A program made the translations under genes and the position numbers. The notes below the pieces were generated by a model. It was not told where the DNA came from, did not search any database, and worked only from the letters and a program-made list of their open reading frames with translations. A stretch of 64,000 nt of DNA from Bugula neritina (Eukaryota > Bryozoa > Gymnolaemata > Cheilostomatida > Bugulidae), in contig OZ037770.1 in assembly GCA_964035545.1 (NCBI GenBank), positions 12,656,642-12,720,641 on the forward strand, read 5' to 3'. Shown piece by piece: positions 47,612-57,803 of the stretch. How positions within the stretch are numbered: position 1 is the stretch's first letter; each line of letters starts with the position of its first letter.

Positions 47612-47794
47612 AGTACGAAGTAATGGGTTCGAGCCCACACAAAGGCCATTGGCGATGTTAGGAAGAGCATATCCAGTCATAATTGCTCCTGCGCCTCATC
47701 TAAAATAAGTCCTTAGACCGCTTTAACACAAACTCTTTCTATCTGGGGTTTCTTACAATGAAAACTACTATAAACTTGCTGTGAGTTTTTATAA
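47612..47794 (+). mobile_element. SINE 3' part (ST5 copy)
   Basis: Resumes at TTAGTACGAAGTAATGGGTTC and runs to the CTGTGCAAAACAAAAG target duplication at 47795. Partner of 42545-42565. Confidence 0.75.
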
Positions 47795-47810
47795 CTGTGC
47801 AAAACAAAAG

Positions 47811-48663
47811 TTAACCTAATACTGTTATGCAACAAACTTAAGCATGTCATCCTATAAATATAAGTGATATTTGATATTAACATGATAAGCTGCAGCTTGC
47901 TTTATCTGAGGAAAGCAATACAGTTATACTACTTTAGTTTCAAAGTCAAAAGTGCCACAAGCAAGTAATAACTATGTCCAATAAAAGTTGTGCTGTGATT
48001 GCCAGCCAATCAAAATAGGTTGTCTGCTACTTTACTTTATGATTTGAAAAATAGATACAACTAATTATATATCAATCAAAACAATAGATATGCATTGAAA
48101 GCTATATGAGAGTTTGCATCATGTTGTTACATATGCTAAATTGTCTTTGCAGTAAATTATCCTTTAAAAATATTAAAATGTGACTTATTAGCAGATTTCT
48201 AATTCTAAAAACTTCAATTTTATATTTAATATTTACTACATGTTAACATTGCAGTGTTACATAGTATTATCTAAAATATTTAAAATACTTATTGAGCATT
48301 ATGTTAATAAAAATAAAAAAAAATTTTTGAATCAAATATTATAGTTACAATAATTAGAAGCCTTAATCCTTGCATAGCAGATTTTCAGTTTAGTTTATAG
48401 AGTGCATTATAGAAATTTATGTTTCTACTTGAAAAATCTGAACACTAAATTAATCTAGACAGATATACTATAAATTTAATAGAAAATTTATCTTATCTGT
48501 TTTATCAGACTACAGCTTACATTTATCATAACCTATTTGCGTATTAAATCATCATAACAATCTTCCTATATCAGGTATGGCGCATATTAATTTGGTCTTT
48601 GAGAAGACGACTATAATATGGTCCTATTACATAAGAAATTGGCATGATTATTCAAGGTCATTT
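47811..48663. other. ST5 3' flank (shared ST unit)
   Basis: Homologous to the 3' flanks of ST3, ST4 and ST6. No gene; plus-strand frames at the right end are antisense to ST5. Confidence 0.65.
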
Positions 48664-50022
48664 TTAACTGATAGTGTTTGGGAGGGTCAAATGTTCACCC
48701 CAACTCGGCAAGCCGTAGTAACTCAGATAATCATTTGCACTATCTATCATCGCGGACGTAATCTCTATCTGTATAACCTTCATTCGTTTTCTGTCAAGGA
48801 AAGTACCTTTTTGACTGTCTTCGCTTAGAGCCTCATCTATCAACCTCTTTCTCTCTGCTGTCAGCTCCATTCCTACGTGATTGAATAAAACTTCAAAGAA
48901 TTCAGCATTGTCATCTCGGAGATGTTCGTATTTAACTGCCACTACTGGTGAACCTTTCGCCACCATTTCTTTGTAGTGAAAACATGTCTCGGCGAACTGA
49001 ATGACAGCAATAGTAAAGTCATCACTCTTGAGCAAGTTTTCTTTTTTGAACACCCATTTGAAATGCTGTTGATTGCTACAGCTGACGGAAAGTACGGTAG
49101 ATGGATAAACTGGTGGGAGAAGACGGGAGAGTAGACGGTTGTTGGCAACTGCTAAAGAAATTTCACCTTGTAGATGAATACCTCTGGTTGGTTTGTACAT
49201 AGAGATAATTTGCTCTTTTATGCCGCGGTACATGAAAATTTCACAAAACTCTGGAAACAGTTTGGGTATCAGCTGAAGGTCAATTTTTGACATATATGTT
49301 TGGGACTTAACAGCAAAGATATTGGCTTCTTTCTTATACGGTTTTAATATCAATCTGACAGCGTTTTTATATATTGTTTGATAATTCTTTGAGTTGAAAT
49401 AAGCTACTCCCTTTTTCCCTAAACTCTTTTCTTTAAACGCCATTTCTAAGGAGAATAAACACAACGGTGCAGATATTGACACAACATCTGGTAGAGAATT
49501 GAAGACCTGAGACATAGCTGTGGATCCACACCTTCCAGTGTGGTAAATCCAAATCACTTTAGCTTTTGGGTCTCCCAACTCTTCACCAAGTTTTATCATT
49601 GAACTTATAGGCATGATGAGAAGATATCTTGTTTTTATCTGCTGTATTAGAGACAAAAAAGGGTACTTTCTAACATCAAAAACATCTTCATCCGAGTCAC
49701 TAATACTGAAAATAGCTTCTGTATCAGTTACTGTCATTAATGTGATGTGTTTCTGTAGAGCATAAGTTGGATGAACAAACCTCATGTGAGTAGACAGGAA
49801 GTGATGTCGTAGGTTAATATTCATTATTCTTCCTACAGAATTCTTCCAAACTTTGAGTAGCTGAGCAGATGACTCATAATTCTTTCCATTCTGGCAGCTC
49901 TTCAAATGACTCTGAACTCCGGTCAGCCACCAGGAGACCAACTGGCAGCAACGAAACAGCGAGTATATTACCAGGTAGATGCAGTGTTTCAAAAACAAAA
50001 CGTTTATAGTCCACATAGCCAT
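48664..50022 (-). CDS. Sulfotransferase-like type II membrane protein ST5
   Basis: Intronless, about 452 residues from the conserved CACCATGG start at 50022; an upstream Met at 50052 would add ten. P-loop HTGRCGSTAMSQ intact. The ISEP motif that follows in all the others is ISAP here (Glu to Ala). Other parts, including the anchor helix and FMYRGIKEQIISMYK, match ST3, ST4 and ST6. Predicted PAPS-dependent sulfotransferase; effect of the Glu-to-Ala change unknown. Confidence 0.75.
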   Translation of the reverse strand: MAMWTINVLFLKHCIYLVIYSLFRCCQLVSWWLTGVQSHLKSCQNGKNYESSAQLLKVWKNSVGRIMNINLRHHFLSTHMRFVHPTYALQKHITLMTVTDTEAIFSISDSDEDVFDVRKYPFLSLIQQIKTRYLLIMPISSMIKLGEELGDPKAKVIWIYHTGRCGSTAMSQVFNSLPDVVSISAPLCLFSLEMAFKEKSLGKKGVAYFNSKNYQTIYKNAVRLILKPYKKEANIFAVKSQTYMSKIDLQLIPKLFPEFCEIFMYRGIKEQIISMYKPTRGIHLQGEISLAVANNRLLSRLLPPVYPSTVLSVSCSNQQHFKWVFKKENLLKSDDFTIAVIQFAETCFHYKEMVAKGSPVVAVKYEHLRDDNAEFFEVLFNHVGMELTAERKRLIDEALSEDSQKGTFLDRKRMKVIQIEITSAMIDSANDYLSYYGLPSWGEHLTLPNTIS

Positions 50023-50260
50023 GGTGCGCAAGTAGGAACTACCGAGATGCAATACAGTTATGGTGTGATATGAATCTGCAGTATTCTAGTGTTTGCTTAT
50101 CAGTTAACTGCTAACCTGGATTATTTTGCACCATCAAACATGCAAATAGTGACACGGTATGACAAGTGATTGATAGGCTACTAGATTTATGTATTATGTG
50201 GTGTAATCACGTGTCTGTCACATAAACTATTTTCATTACTTCATCAATGATAACCTCAAG
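50023..50260 (-). promoter_or_regulatory. Conserved ST promoter block (ST5 copy)
   Basis: ATGCAAAT at 50140-50147 and CACGTG at 50208-50213. This copy has no insertion and gives the empty-site reference for the AAG duplication of the 37083 transposon (CTCAAGTGCC, about 50253) and a GATTGATAGGCTAC reference for the BEL insertion site. Confidence 0.5.
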
Positions 50261-51379
50261 TGCCTTTTACACACGGAGAGCTAGTGAAATAGTTGTTGTT
50301 AAATTAAATGTGTGCTCAAGGCAGGGAATAAAGGGCTAATTAAAGGTATTTGTGTACAGTCTGCTCTGTAAATTAGTTTTCATGTTACAAATATACTATG
50401 TAGGGTTTGGGTTTACTAGAATGTAGAGGAGTGCATGGGTTATTAAAATATTGCATCTGCTAGAAAATGAATTTATTTGATTTTTTTTCATTTAAGATGA
50501 TGAAAAGTTTGATTCTCTCCACTCTTTTGCTATTCTAATTTTGTCTAATGAAGTTTATTTTGAAATTTGAAGGAAGCTACTGTCAAATAAATACACTAGT
50601 GTTACCATCTACCCTAAAATTCAGTAACTGTCTACATGATTATGTAGATTTTTAAATATGGAGTTGTATTTCCAATCGTTTACCTTGTGTGAAAAACAAC
50701 TTTTACTATATGAACTTGGTCAATCATTCTGCAATACATGGATTCAAATTAGTACTGCAAAGCAATATAAATAGTTTCTGCAAGGTTAACTCGAACTATG
50801 CTGCCAATTCTATTAATTTTGTTGGTTTATAATAATTTATTAATTCAGCTTGTAATGTATGTATATACATACTATTGTTGCTGGGAATTATATTTGGAAA
50901 AAATAATGTTGATTTATAAATATATTTGATTATATAGTATTGGATGTGTTACTTGCAAACAGATTAGTTTTTTAGAGTCAAGTTAATGAAATAAGTTGAG
51001 CAAATAATACTAGGAAATAGCACTTTTTCTTAATTCGATAATAGCTATGTTTCTCAACACGAGGCTAAGGTTTTGTAACTTACAGACTGCTACTCAGTGT
51101 TTTTTTCTCGTGAAACAGAAATATGTTGGCATATGGCAATCAGTTAGATGTTAAAAGTTGAGTCTTTGAGTCGTTTGCTATTCATGAATAATGGAGAGTG
51201 ACTGAATAATCGATTTGAGTTGATTAAATTAGGCATGAAATATAAATCCAACAGATTTTACTTTATATTAATTCGTCATCTATGTTGACTAGTTCACCAA
51301 GCGTAAGTATTTTTTCTTCATAGTTCAGGAGTGTAATGTTATATAAATGTTGAATGTGCAAGAATAATATTTCTTACAG
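50261..51379. other. ST5-unit spacer
   Basis: Homologous to 32000-33136 and 40699-41825. No gene. Confidence 0.65.
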
Positions 51380-51487
51380 AATTTTGACTTCTCCGACTTT
51401 GACACGATGAAAGTGAGGGAAGAAGACAACTTCAGATTGATCACACAGCTCAGTGATGGTTGGCTAGAATTTAAAGAAATTCAGTAA
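51380..51487 (+). CDS. Exon-like block of the ST repeat unit (copy C)
   Basis: TTTCTTACAG acceptor and an open 35-codon frame, NFDFSDFDTMKVREEDNFRL then ITQLSDGWLEFKEIQ, TAA. See 33137-33244. Confidence 0.4.
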   Translation, partial: NFDFSDFDTMKVREEDNFRLITQLSDGWLEFKEIQ

Positions 51488-52343
51488 GGTGCTGCAGTAA
51501 TTCAAATTAATTTCTCTATTGATTGCTGAATCAAATGATTCTAGAAAGCTGTATGATTTTACTTGACTTTGTTATTTTTTTAACTTTTTTATGTTTTTTT
51601 TTAAATTATTCTAATTCTTTTTAATTTATTGATGTGCTTTTATAAGGTAAAATGTGCAGGGAAAATTTTGTATACTTGTACATTTGTAGATTGATGAATG
51701 ATGCAGTCATTTCAATGTATATTATTGGCGATTAGTAAATATTTATGGCATAAAATTTTCACCCAGTATTTTGTTTGCATTATGTAAGAGTCCAAAATCA
51801 AATATATGTTGTGCCTAGTACTTAGTAGTAACTTTATTAGATCACTTATAGCAGTATTTATTTTGTTATAGCTTCTCAGGAATAAGTATCAGAAATGTCA
51901 ATAAAATTACGCAACAACAAATCATAAAAAATCATTTTCTATCTTTCACCTCATCAGAACACTTGCTTATCATAACCCTTAATCTACTGTTCAAATATTT
52001 AGTCACTTATTCTGGGTCATGACTGTGTTGAAACAGGTTCTGATATTTTACACCTCTAACACCTTATTAAACTTCATATTGGATCATAAGAATTTAGTAA
52101 TTTCACTGCAGTTTGTCAATTTAGCCTGTGAGTCAATAAGCAGAAGTTGCAACCTTGCATGTAAGGGCAACTCTTAGAGCTTGAGCAAATCAAAATTAGT
52201 AAACTAAAAAGATACTTGAGTTTAAACTACTAACTCACAGAGTCAATACTGGTTTAAATTTTGTTTCACTGCACTTGCACAGTTAGAGGAACTGTACAGC
52301 TCAATAAAGCAGTATACAGCTTGTAGTGTTGTGTGTTCTCAGT
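51488..52343 (+). other. 3'UTR-like block (ST5 unit)
   Basis: Homologous to 33245-34095, with the same AATAAAATTACG signal near 51901. No gene. Confidence 0.6.
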
Positions 52344-52418
52344 AGCCCCTGTGATGTAATGGCTTAGTGCGCCTGCTTGCATGACCGGTGGTCTGTGGTT
52401 CGAATCCCGGTGAGGGTG
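52344..52418 (+). repeat. tRNA-Ala-like element (copy C)
   Basis: Same pseudo-tRNA as 34096-34170, with box B GGTTCGAATCCC. Confidence 0.55.
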
Positions 52419-52559
52419 ATTATTTTACAGAGCTTACATGCATTCTCTCTATAGAATCAATTATTCTGAACAATTTGATGAAGTAATTGATTGATGGCAT
52501 GGTTTATTAGTTTAGCTCAATGAAAAGCTACACTCTCTTCATTACTCACACATTACATA

Positions 52560-54899
52560 TAGTGGGGGTGCCAACATGCAAAAATGGGCGGGTGGAGCAC
52601 ATCAATACTAACCTTTGTTGCTATATATCACTGCAAAGCCAACATTCTACTGATCTCAGATCTGCAAGTACCTTTTTTGTATCAGGGGGGGTTCTCTCGT
52701 GAGAGGGGTGGATATACAGGGTTTCAGCATTTTTCAAGGGGGGACTATGGAACTCTAAATATTTAATTCTCTGAGTAGTTTAAGTTTGACATTAAAAATA
52801 TTTTCAAGGAATGTTGTACACATATGAAACTTTCTCTAACAAAAGTTTGGGCCAAAAATAAAAAAGTGGGCGGAGCCTATAATATGACAAACTACTTTTT
52901 TGCATATACCGGATATTTTCTAAACTGCTACTTTTCTGTTCTAGCATTTAGAATGTTGATTTTTGGTATGAAAATACTCTATTGTGTTCTAATAATGCTC
53001 TCCGATTTTCATTACGTTCTGAACTATATAACATCTTTCCCAACCATGACAAATAAAAAAACATAAAACGGGAGTTATCTCCTCCGTTAAAAATTATTGC
53101 ATCTCTACCCAATAATATTGCTCTTTGTTGATAGGAACAACATCAGCATGATAAAAATGTATTCTTAGTGTATTTATATTAGCTTATTGACTTATTTTGA
53201 ATCATTGATTACGATCAATACTATTGAGTAATAATATTCAATATTTACTGTATAAATTGAGTGTCAGCAATAATTAACAGGCCACTAATATTCGATTTTT
53301 TTATCCATAAGTATAGTAACATAAAATATGGTTCATAAAAAAGTAATATTATGATTTCAGCATCACAAGCAATTACTATGCTCTTTTATATCAGATATTG
53401 GTAGACATTTGTAATTGTATTTATTTATAAATAAGATAGTATTTAAAATTTTAATTTACAATAGATCAAGCTTTATTACAAAGTTTTGTTATCTCTAGCG
53501 TTTATATACCAAATTAAATATATTATAATTCTTCATCAGAACTGTGTTTGTTGCCATCATCATCATAATCAGGCTCTTTGTTTGAAAAAGAAGACTGGCC
53601 ACTTTCGTTGTTGCAATCGAAACATTCACATAAACTACAGCATTTCATCACCAGGCGCTTGCATTTGCATGCCTTACTCTTACAGCCTGCTTTTTTGCAT
53701 TTACATGCTGTTAAAATCACATCTGCGTTGCTCTCAAAATCATATTTTATCACAAAACTTAGTCAAGAGACATTGCTGAATATGAAAAAGTCACTTGAGG
53801 ATTCATGTAATCTAAATACAGCATGGCTATTGGCAAGACTTGCCCCAATCGAACTATTTCAATTGGATATAAGTCCTTCTATACATAACTGCCCCAGCTG
53901 AAGTAGCTTTAATGTAAGAAATTTGGTTGCCACAGAAGATAATAAAAGATCAGTCATTGGGTATTGCCCAATGATTAATGCACCATCAACAGATCCATCA
54001 ACAATTTATACATCTTTATACTATCTTATTTATAAATAAATACAATTACAAATGTCTACCAATATCTGATATAAAAGAGCATAGTAATTGCTTGTGATGC
54101 TGAAATCATAATATTACTTTTTTATGAACCATATTTTATGTTACTATACTTATGGATAAAAAAATCGAATATTAGTGGCCTGTTAATTATTGCTGACACT
54201 CAATTTATACAGTAAATATTGAATATTATTACTCAATAGTATTGATCGTAATCAATGATTCAAAATAAGTCAATAAGCTAATATAAATACACTAAGAATA
54301 CATTTTTATCATGCTGATGTTGTTCCTATCAACAAAGAGCAATATTATTGGGTAGAAATGCAATAATTTTTAACGGAGGAGATAACTCCCGTTTTATGTT
54401 TTTTATTTGTCATGGTTGGGAAAGATGTTATATAGTTCAGAACGTAATGAAAATCGGAGAGCATTATTAGAACACAATAGAGTATTTTCATACCAAAAAT
54501 CAACATTCTAAATGCTAGAACAGAAAAGTAGCAGTTTAGAGAATATCCGGTATATGCAAAAAAGTAGTTTGTCATATTATAGGCTCCGCCCACTTTTTTA
54601 TTTTTGGCCCAAACTTTTGTTAAAGAAAGTTTCATATGTGTACAACATTCCTTAAAAATATTTTTAATGTCAAACTTAAACTACTCAGAGAATTAAATAT
54701 TTAGAGTTCCATAGTCCCCCCTTGAAAAATGCTGAACCCCTGTATATCCACCCCTCTCACGAGAGAACCCCCCCAGATACAAAGAAGGTACTTGCAGATC
54801 TGAGATCAGTAGAATGTTGGCTTTGCAGTGATATATAGCAACAAAGGTTAGTATTGATGTGCTCCACCCGCCCATTTTTGCATGTTGGCACCCCCACTA
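52560..54899. mobile_element. Deleted copy of the TAGTGGGGG transposon (copy 2)
   Basis: 2340 bp with perfect TAGTGGGGG...CCCCCACTA ends and ATA on both sides (52557-52559, 54900-54902); the empty site is ACATTACATAAACAATT near 34312. Left arm 52560-53750, then a short piece of the gene's 5' end (to about 54012), then a deletion that joins the outer part of the other arm (about 54015-54899). Orientation is opposite to copy 1. It keeps both termini but no complete gene, so it could only move with help from another copy. Confidence 0.85.
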
Positions 54900-54960
54900 A
54901 TAAACAATTTCACCTAACTCATTCCTCATCATATAATACAACTACACAGATGTTTTTCAT

Positions 54961-54996
54961 CCACCCGCCCATTTTTGCATGTTGGCACCCCCACTA
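54961..54996. mobile_element. 36-bp solo end of the TAGTGGGGG transposon
   Basis: CCACCCGCCC to CCCCCACTA, identical to the outermost bases of copies 1 and 2. It abuts ST-unit flank on the left (cut at GTTTTTCAT) and unrelated sequence on the right. A rearrangement scar. Confidence 0.8.
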
Positions 54997-55300
54997 TCTG
55001 GTTGTTGTTACTGTACCAGGCAAAAACATATTGCATAAACGACTATTGTCCCTAAAAATTACCACAATGATTGTGTCCCAAAACATAGTAAACATTCACT
55101 GGGTAGCCTCAGGGTACCAACCCAGCCCGTACAGGTAGGGCAAGAATGACAGCCACCCCAACCACAATGACCTGACCACAAATCTAATAGTCAGCACAAG
55201 GCAGATGAGTAATGCCTGCTGACGTATGTCACCTAAACATAAATAGGAAGTTAATGGGGTCAATAGTTATTTATAGTGGGCAACACACAACCAGTTACAG
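54997..55300. other. Unassigned stretch at the right rearrangement junction
   Basis: About 300 bp, GC-richer than its neighbours, between the solo transposon end and the broken BEL gag. No match to the ST unit and no gene seen. In the pre-inversion order it would lie next to the 23337-26440 stretch. Confidence 0.5.
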
Positions 55301-56405
55301 TTCTAAAGGATTCAGCTACTGTATAGCTAGAACCAAAACGTTCACGTAAAATTTCCTTTGCCTTACAATATGCATCATCACAATTTAGTAGGAAATATCC
55401 ACTAATTGCCTCCCTTGCACTACCTCCCGCATATTTTTTCAAATAATGAATTCTATCAGATTCAGGAATATTAGTTCTCTCAATAAGAGTTCTAAGGGAA
55501 ATTTCCCAATCAGCATACTCAAGAGGGTTGCCACAGAAAACTAGTGGTTCAGGTATGGGGAGACGATTTACATGCATAGCTTTAGTTATAGAATCTGCAA
55601 GGACATGTATATCACTGATATTGTTACTGCTCAAAGACTGCCCGTTACCTATTGCTGGATGCTCATTGTTTAAACTAGGTGCTATAACATTCAAATTTTC
55701 ACCTACAGCTACTCTTTCGAGAGGAGGAATGATTGGGTCGCCATGCAAAGAAATTACATCAAGAGCGTCTTCTATTTCCTCCCTCTCATCTACATCATAT
55801 TCTTCTAATACGTCACGCCTAACCATCATTCTTTGCTTTTTAGCTTCTAATTCGCTAGCTTGCAATTCTAATTGCATTGCATCTATTTGTGCTTTCAACT
55901 GTGCTTGCTTTCTTAAAGTTTCTAACTCTATATCAACATTTGCTGCTGCAAGTTTATTCTTAACCACTCGAATTGACCTATTACTTTTAGCGGAAATGCT
56001 ACTAGCCTTAGTTGAATGCTTAGGGCTTTGAACTTCAAGAGGAGGTGAGGCACTGTGTTGCCCTTGATCATTTTCAGTACTTTTTTGCATAGATTCAAGA
56101 ACTTTAGCCATTGTTTCTACTTGCTTAGCTACCTCACTAAGATCTTCACTACTACTGCTAGTTGGTAAATTGCCAAGAACATGCAGCTCGGTTTGAGCTT
56201 CTAAAACTGCGCTTTGCATCTCAGAAATATTTTCTGGATTATTAACTGGTTGACTTTTCAACAGCTTGTTAAATTTACGGATACAAGAATTTACAGACTT
56301 TAATCCTTTTACCAGCTCATTTTCTTGAGCCTTTTCAGATAAACCCCTAGTTCTGCTACTTTTCCTAGTTTCAGAAATACGGCTACCACTATGTATAGAA
56401 GACAT
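55300..56405 (-). pseudogene. BEL/Pao Gag N-terminal part, truncated
   Basis: Starts at the ATG of MSSIHSGSRISETRKSSRTRG (56405). It has a long charged coiled-coil stretch (ETLRKQAQLKAQIDAMQLEL) and then the DUF1759-type region typical of BEL/Pao Gag (LPIPEPLVFCGNPLEYADWE, ERTNIPESDRIHYLKKYAGG, EILRERFGSSYTVAESFRT). After that the family similarity ends, and the frame runs into foreign sequence and stops at 55260. The remaining Gag is in the 26.4-kb half, with about 100 or more codons not accounted for between them. Confidence 0.85.
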
Positions 56406-56949
56406 GATTTTTGTTTCAAACACCACTTAAAACGTTACAACTAATTTGTCAAGTAATTACTAAGCAATTTTCCTAACCTATGAATTCATCAACCTAACAC
56501 CACCAGAAAATGCCAACTAATTAATTTCAACAATTAACAAGGAACCGACCTCACCCTCAATGCAAGGTCATCACATGCAATACAACAAAGGGACCAAATA
56601 ATACTCCTATACTAAGTTACTATAAGCCCTAGATTGCCTGGTATTTAAGAATATAATTGCTCACCCCTTCTTCTACTTCCGGAGTGAATGGAGGTTTCAA
56701 TTAATTCCAAATGAAATGTTAATGTTAATGCTGAAATTGTCCTCTTGGCTGAAGGTACGACTTCTTGGAAAGGAGTGGGTGGGTAGTAGGGAAAATGCTG
56801 CGAAATGGAACTTGACGGACTGCTATCTCTAGTTGGAGACGAGGACTTCACTGCCGACTCTCACAACCACTTGGAAAGGAATCTTTATTCTCTCACCACC
56901 ACTTGGAAGCAGCGCTTTACTGCTTCACCACTTGAGATAAAGTTTTTAC
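56406..56949 (-). other. BEL leader between 5' LTR and gag
   Basis: Untranslated leader of the element. CAAGTGGTGGTGAGAG-like words recur three times. The frames seen here on either strand are not supported. Confidence 0.5.
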
Positions 56950-57649
56950 TGTTGAGCAAGGTCTCGCCACAAAAATGGTTTTGGTACGGACTGAGAAGAA
57001 GTTTTAACAAATCTCTCACTTTTATTAATTTTCTTCTAAATCGTAAAAACTACAAGTAACATAAAGAATACATATAGGTGTGCTAAAACTCATACAATAC
57101 ATTTGTTCAAATACCAGCAAACATCACGATATAATATTAAAATATAACAGCAATAAAAATTGTAATAAAAGACATAAAGCATTATCAAGTTAAAAATAGC
57201 AAAGAATAATAATAAAATACCTTTATTCTCTTGACGAGCTTGCTATAATATCTTCAAAATTTAGCTCTTTGTCACTTAACTTAACAAAATAAGTAGCTCA
57301 GCTTAGGCTACATGAGTGACTGTCTTTTTGGAGTTTCAATGCTGCCTTAAATACCAGGGCAATCACAAAGAAAAGGTAATTACATCTAAATTTAGCTATA
57401 ATTAGGGTCAGCTAATTATGGGGCACATGTAATGACCTCATAAAGGAAGATGGATCAGTTCCTGTCAAACCCTAAAAGCTGACTTCAACAAAGGTGGCGG
57501 TTAGGCTTTACCTATAATTAGGCAGCTGACTGCTGCACAGGAGAATGAACTATCTAATAATAACAAATATCACCATTAAAAGCTAAAAATAAAAGTTCTA
57601 GTGGTATTTGTAACAAGGGCTATCATGCTTCTTTGTTAGATCCTTTACA
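56950..57649 (-). repeat. BEL 5' LTR (700 bp)
   Basis: Reverse-complement match to 31248-31947 with four substitutions in 700 bp. Outer flank CTATC (57650-57654) is the reverse complement of GATAG beside the other LTR. Confidence 0.95.
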
Positions 57650-57654
57650 CTATC

Positions 57655-57803
57655 AATCACTTGTCATACCATGTCACTATTTGCATGTTTGAGGGTGCAA
57701 AATAATCCAGGTTAGCAGTTAACTGATAAGCAAACACTGGAATACTGTAGATTCATATCACATCATAACTGTATTGCATCTCAGTAGTTCCTACTTGCAC
57801 ACC
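57655..57803 (+). promoter_or_regulatory. Promoter-proximal part of the ST6 promoter block
   Basis: Contains ATTTGCAT (57679-57686). The E-box part of the block lies beyond the BEL insertion and is now at 31983-31988. Confidence 0.45.

Larger units (their letters stand above)
55280..57649 (-). mobile_element. BEL/Pao LTR retrotransposon, 5' half
   Basis: 5' LTR (56950-57649), a leader of about 545 bp, and the first part of gag, ending abruptly near 55300. This is the complementary half to 26440-31947 and is on the opposite strand. No clear tRNA primer-binding site could be named. Confidence 0.85.

Noticed and set aside
56805-57059. Plus-strand 84-aa frame over the BEL LTR and leader
   Set aside because: It spans the LTR/leader boundary antisense to the element, with no family signal.
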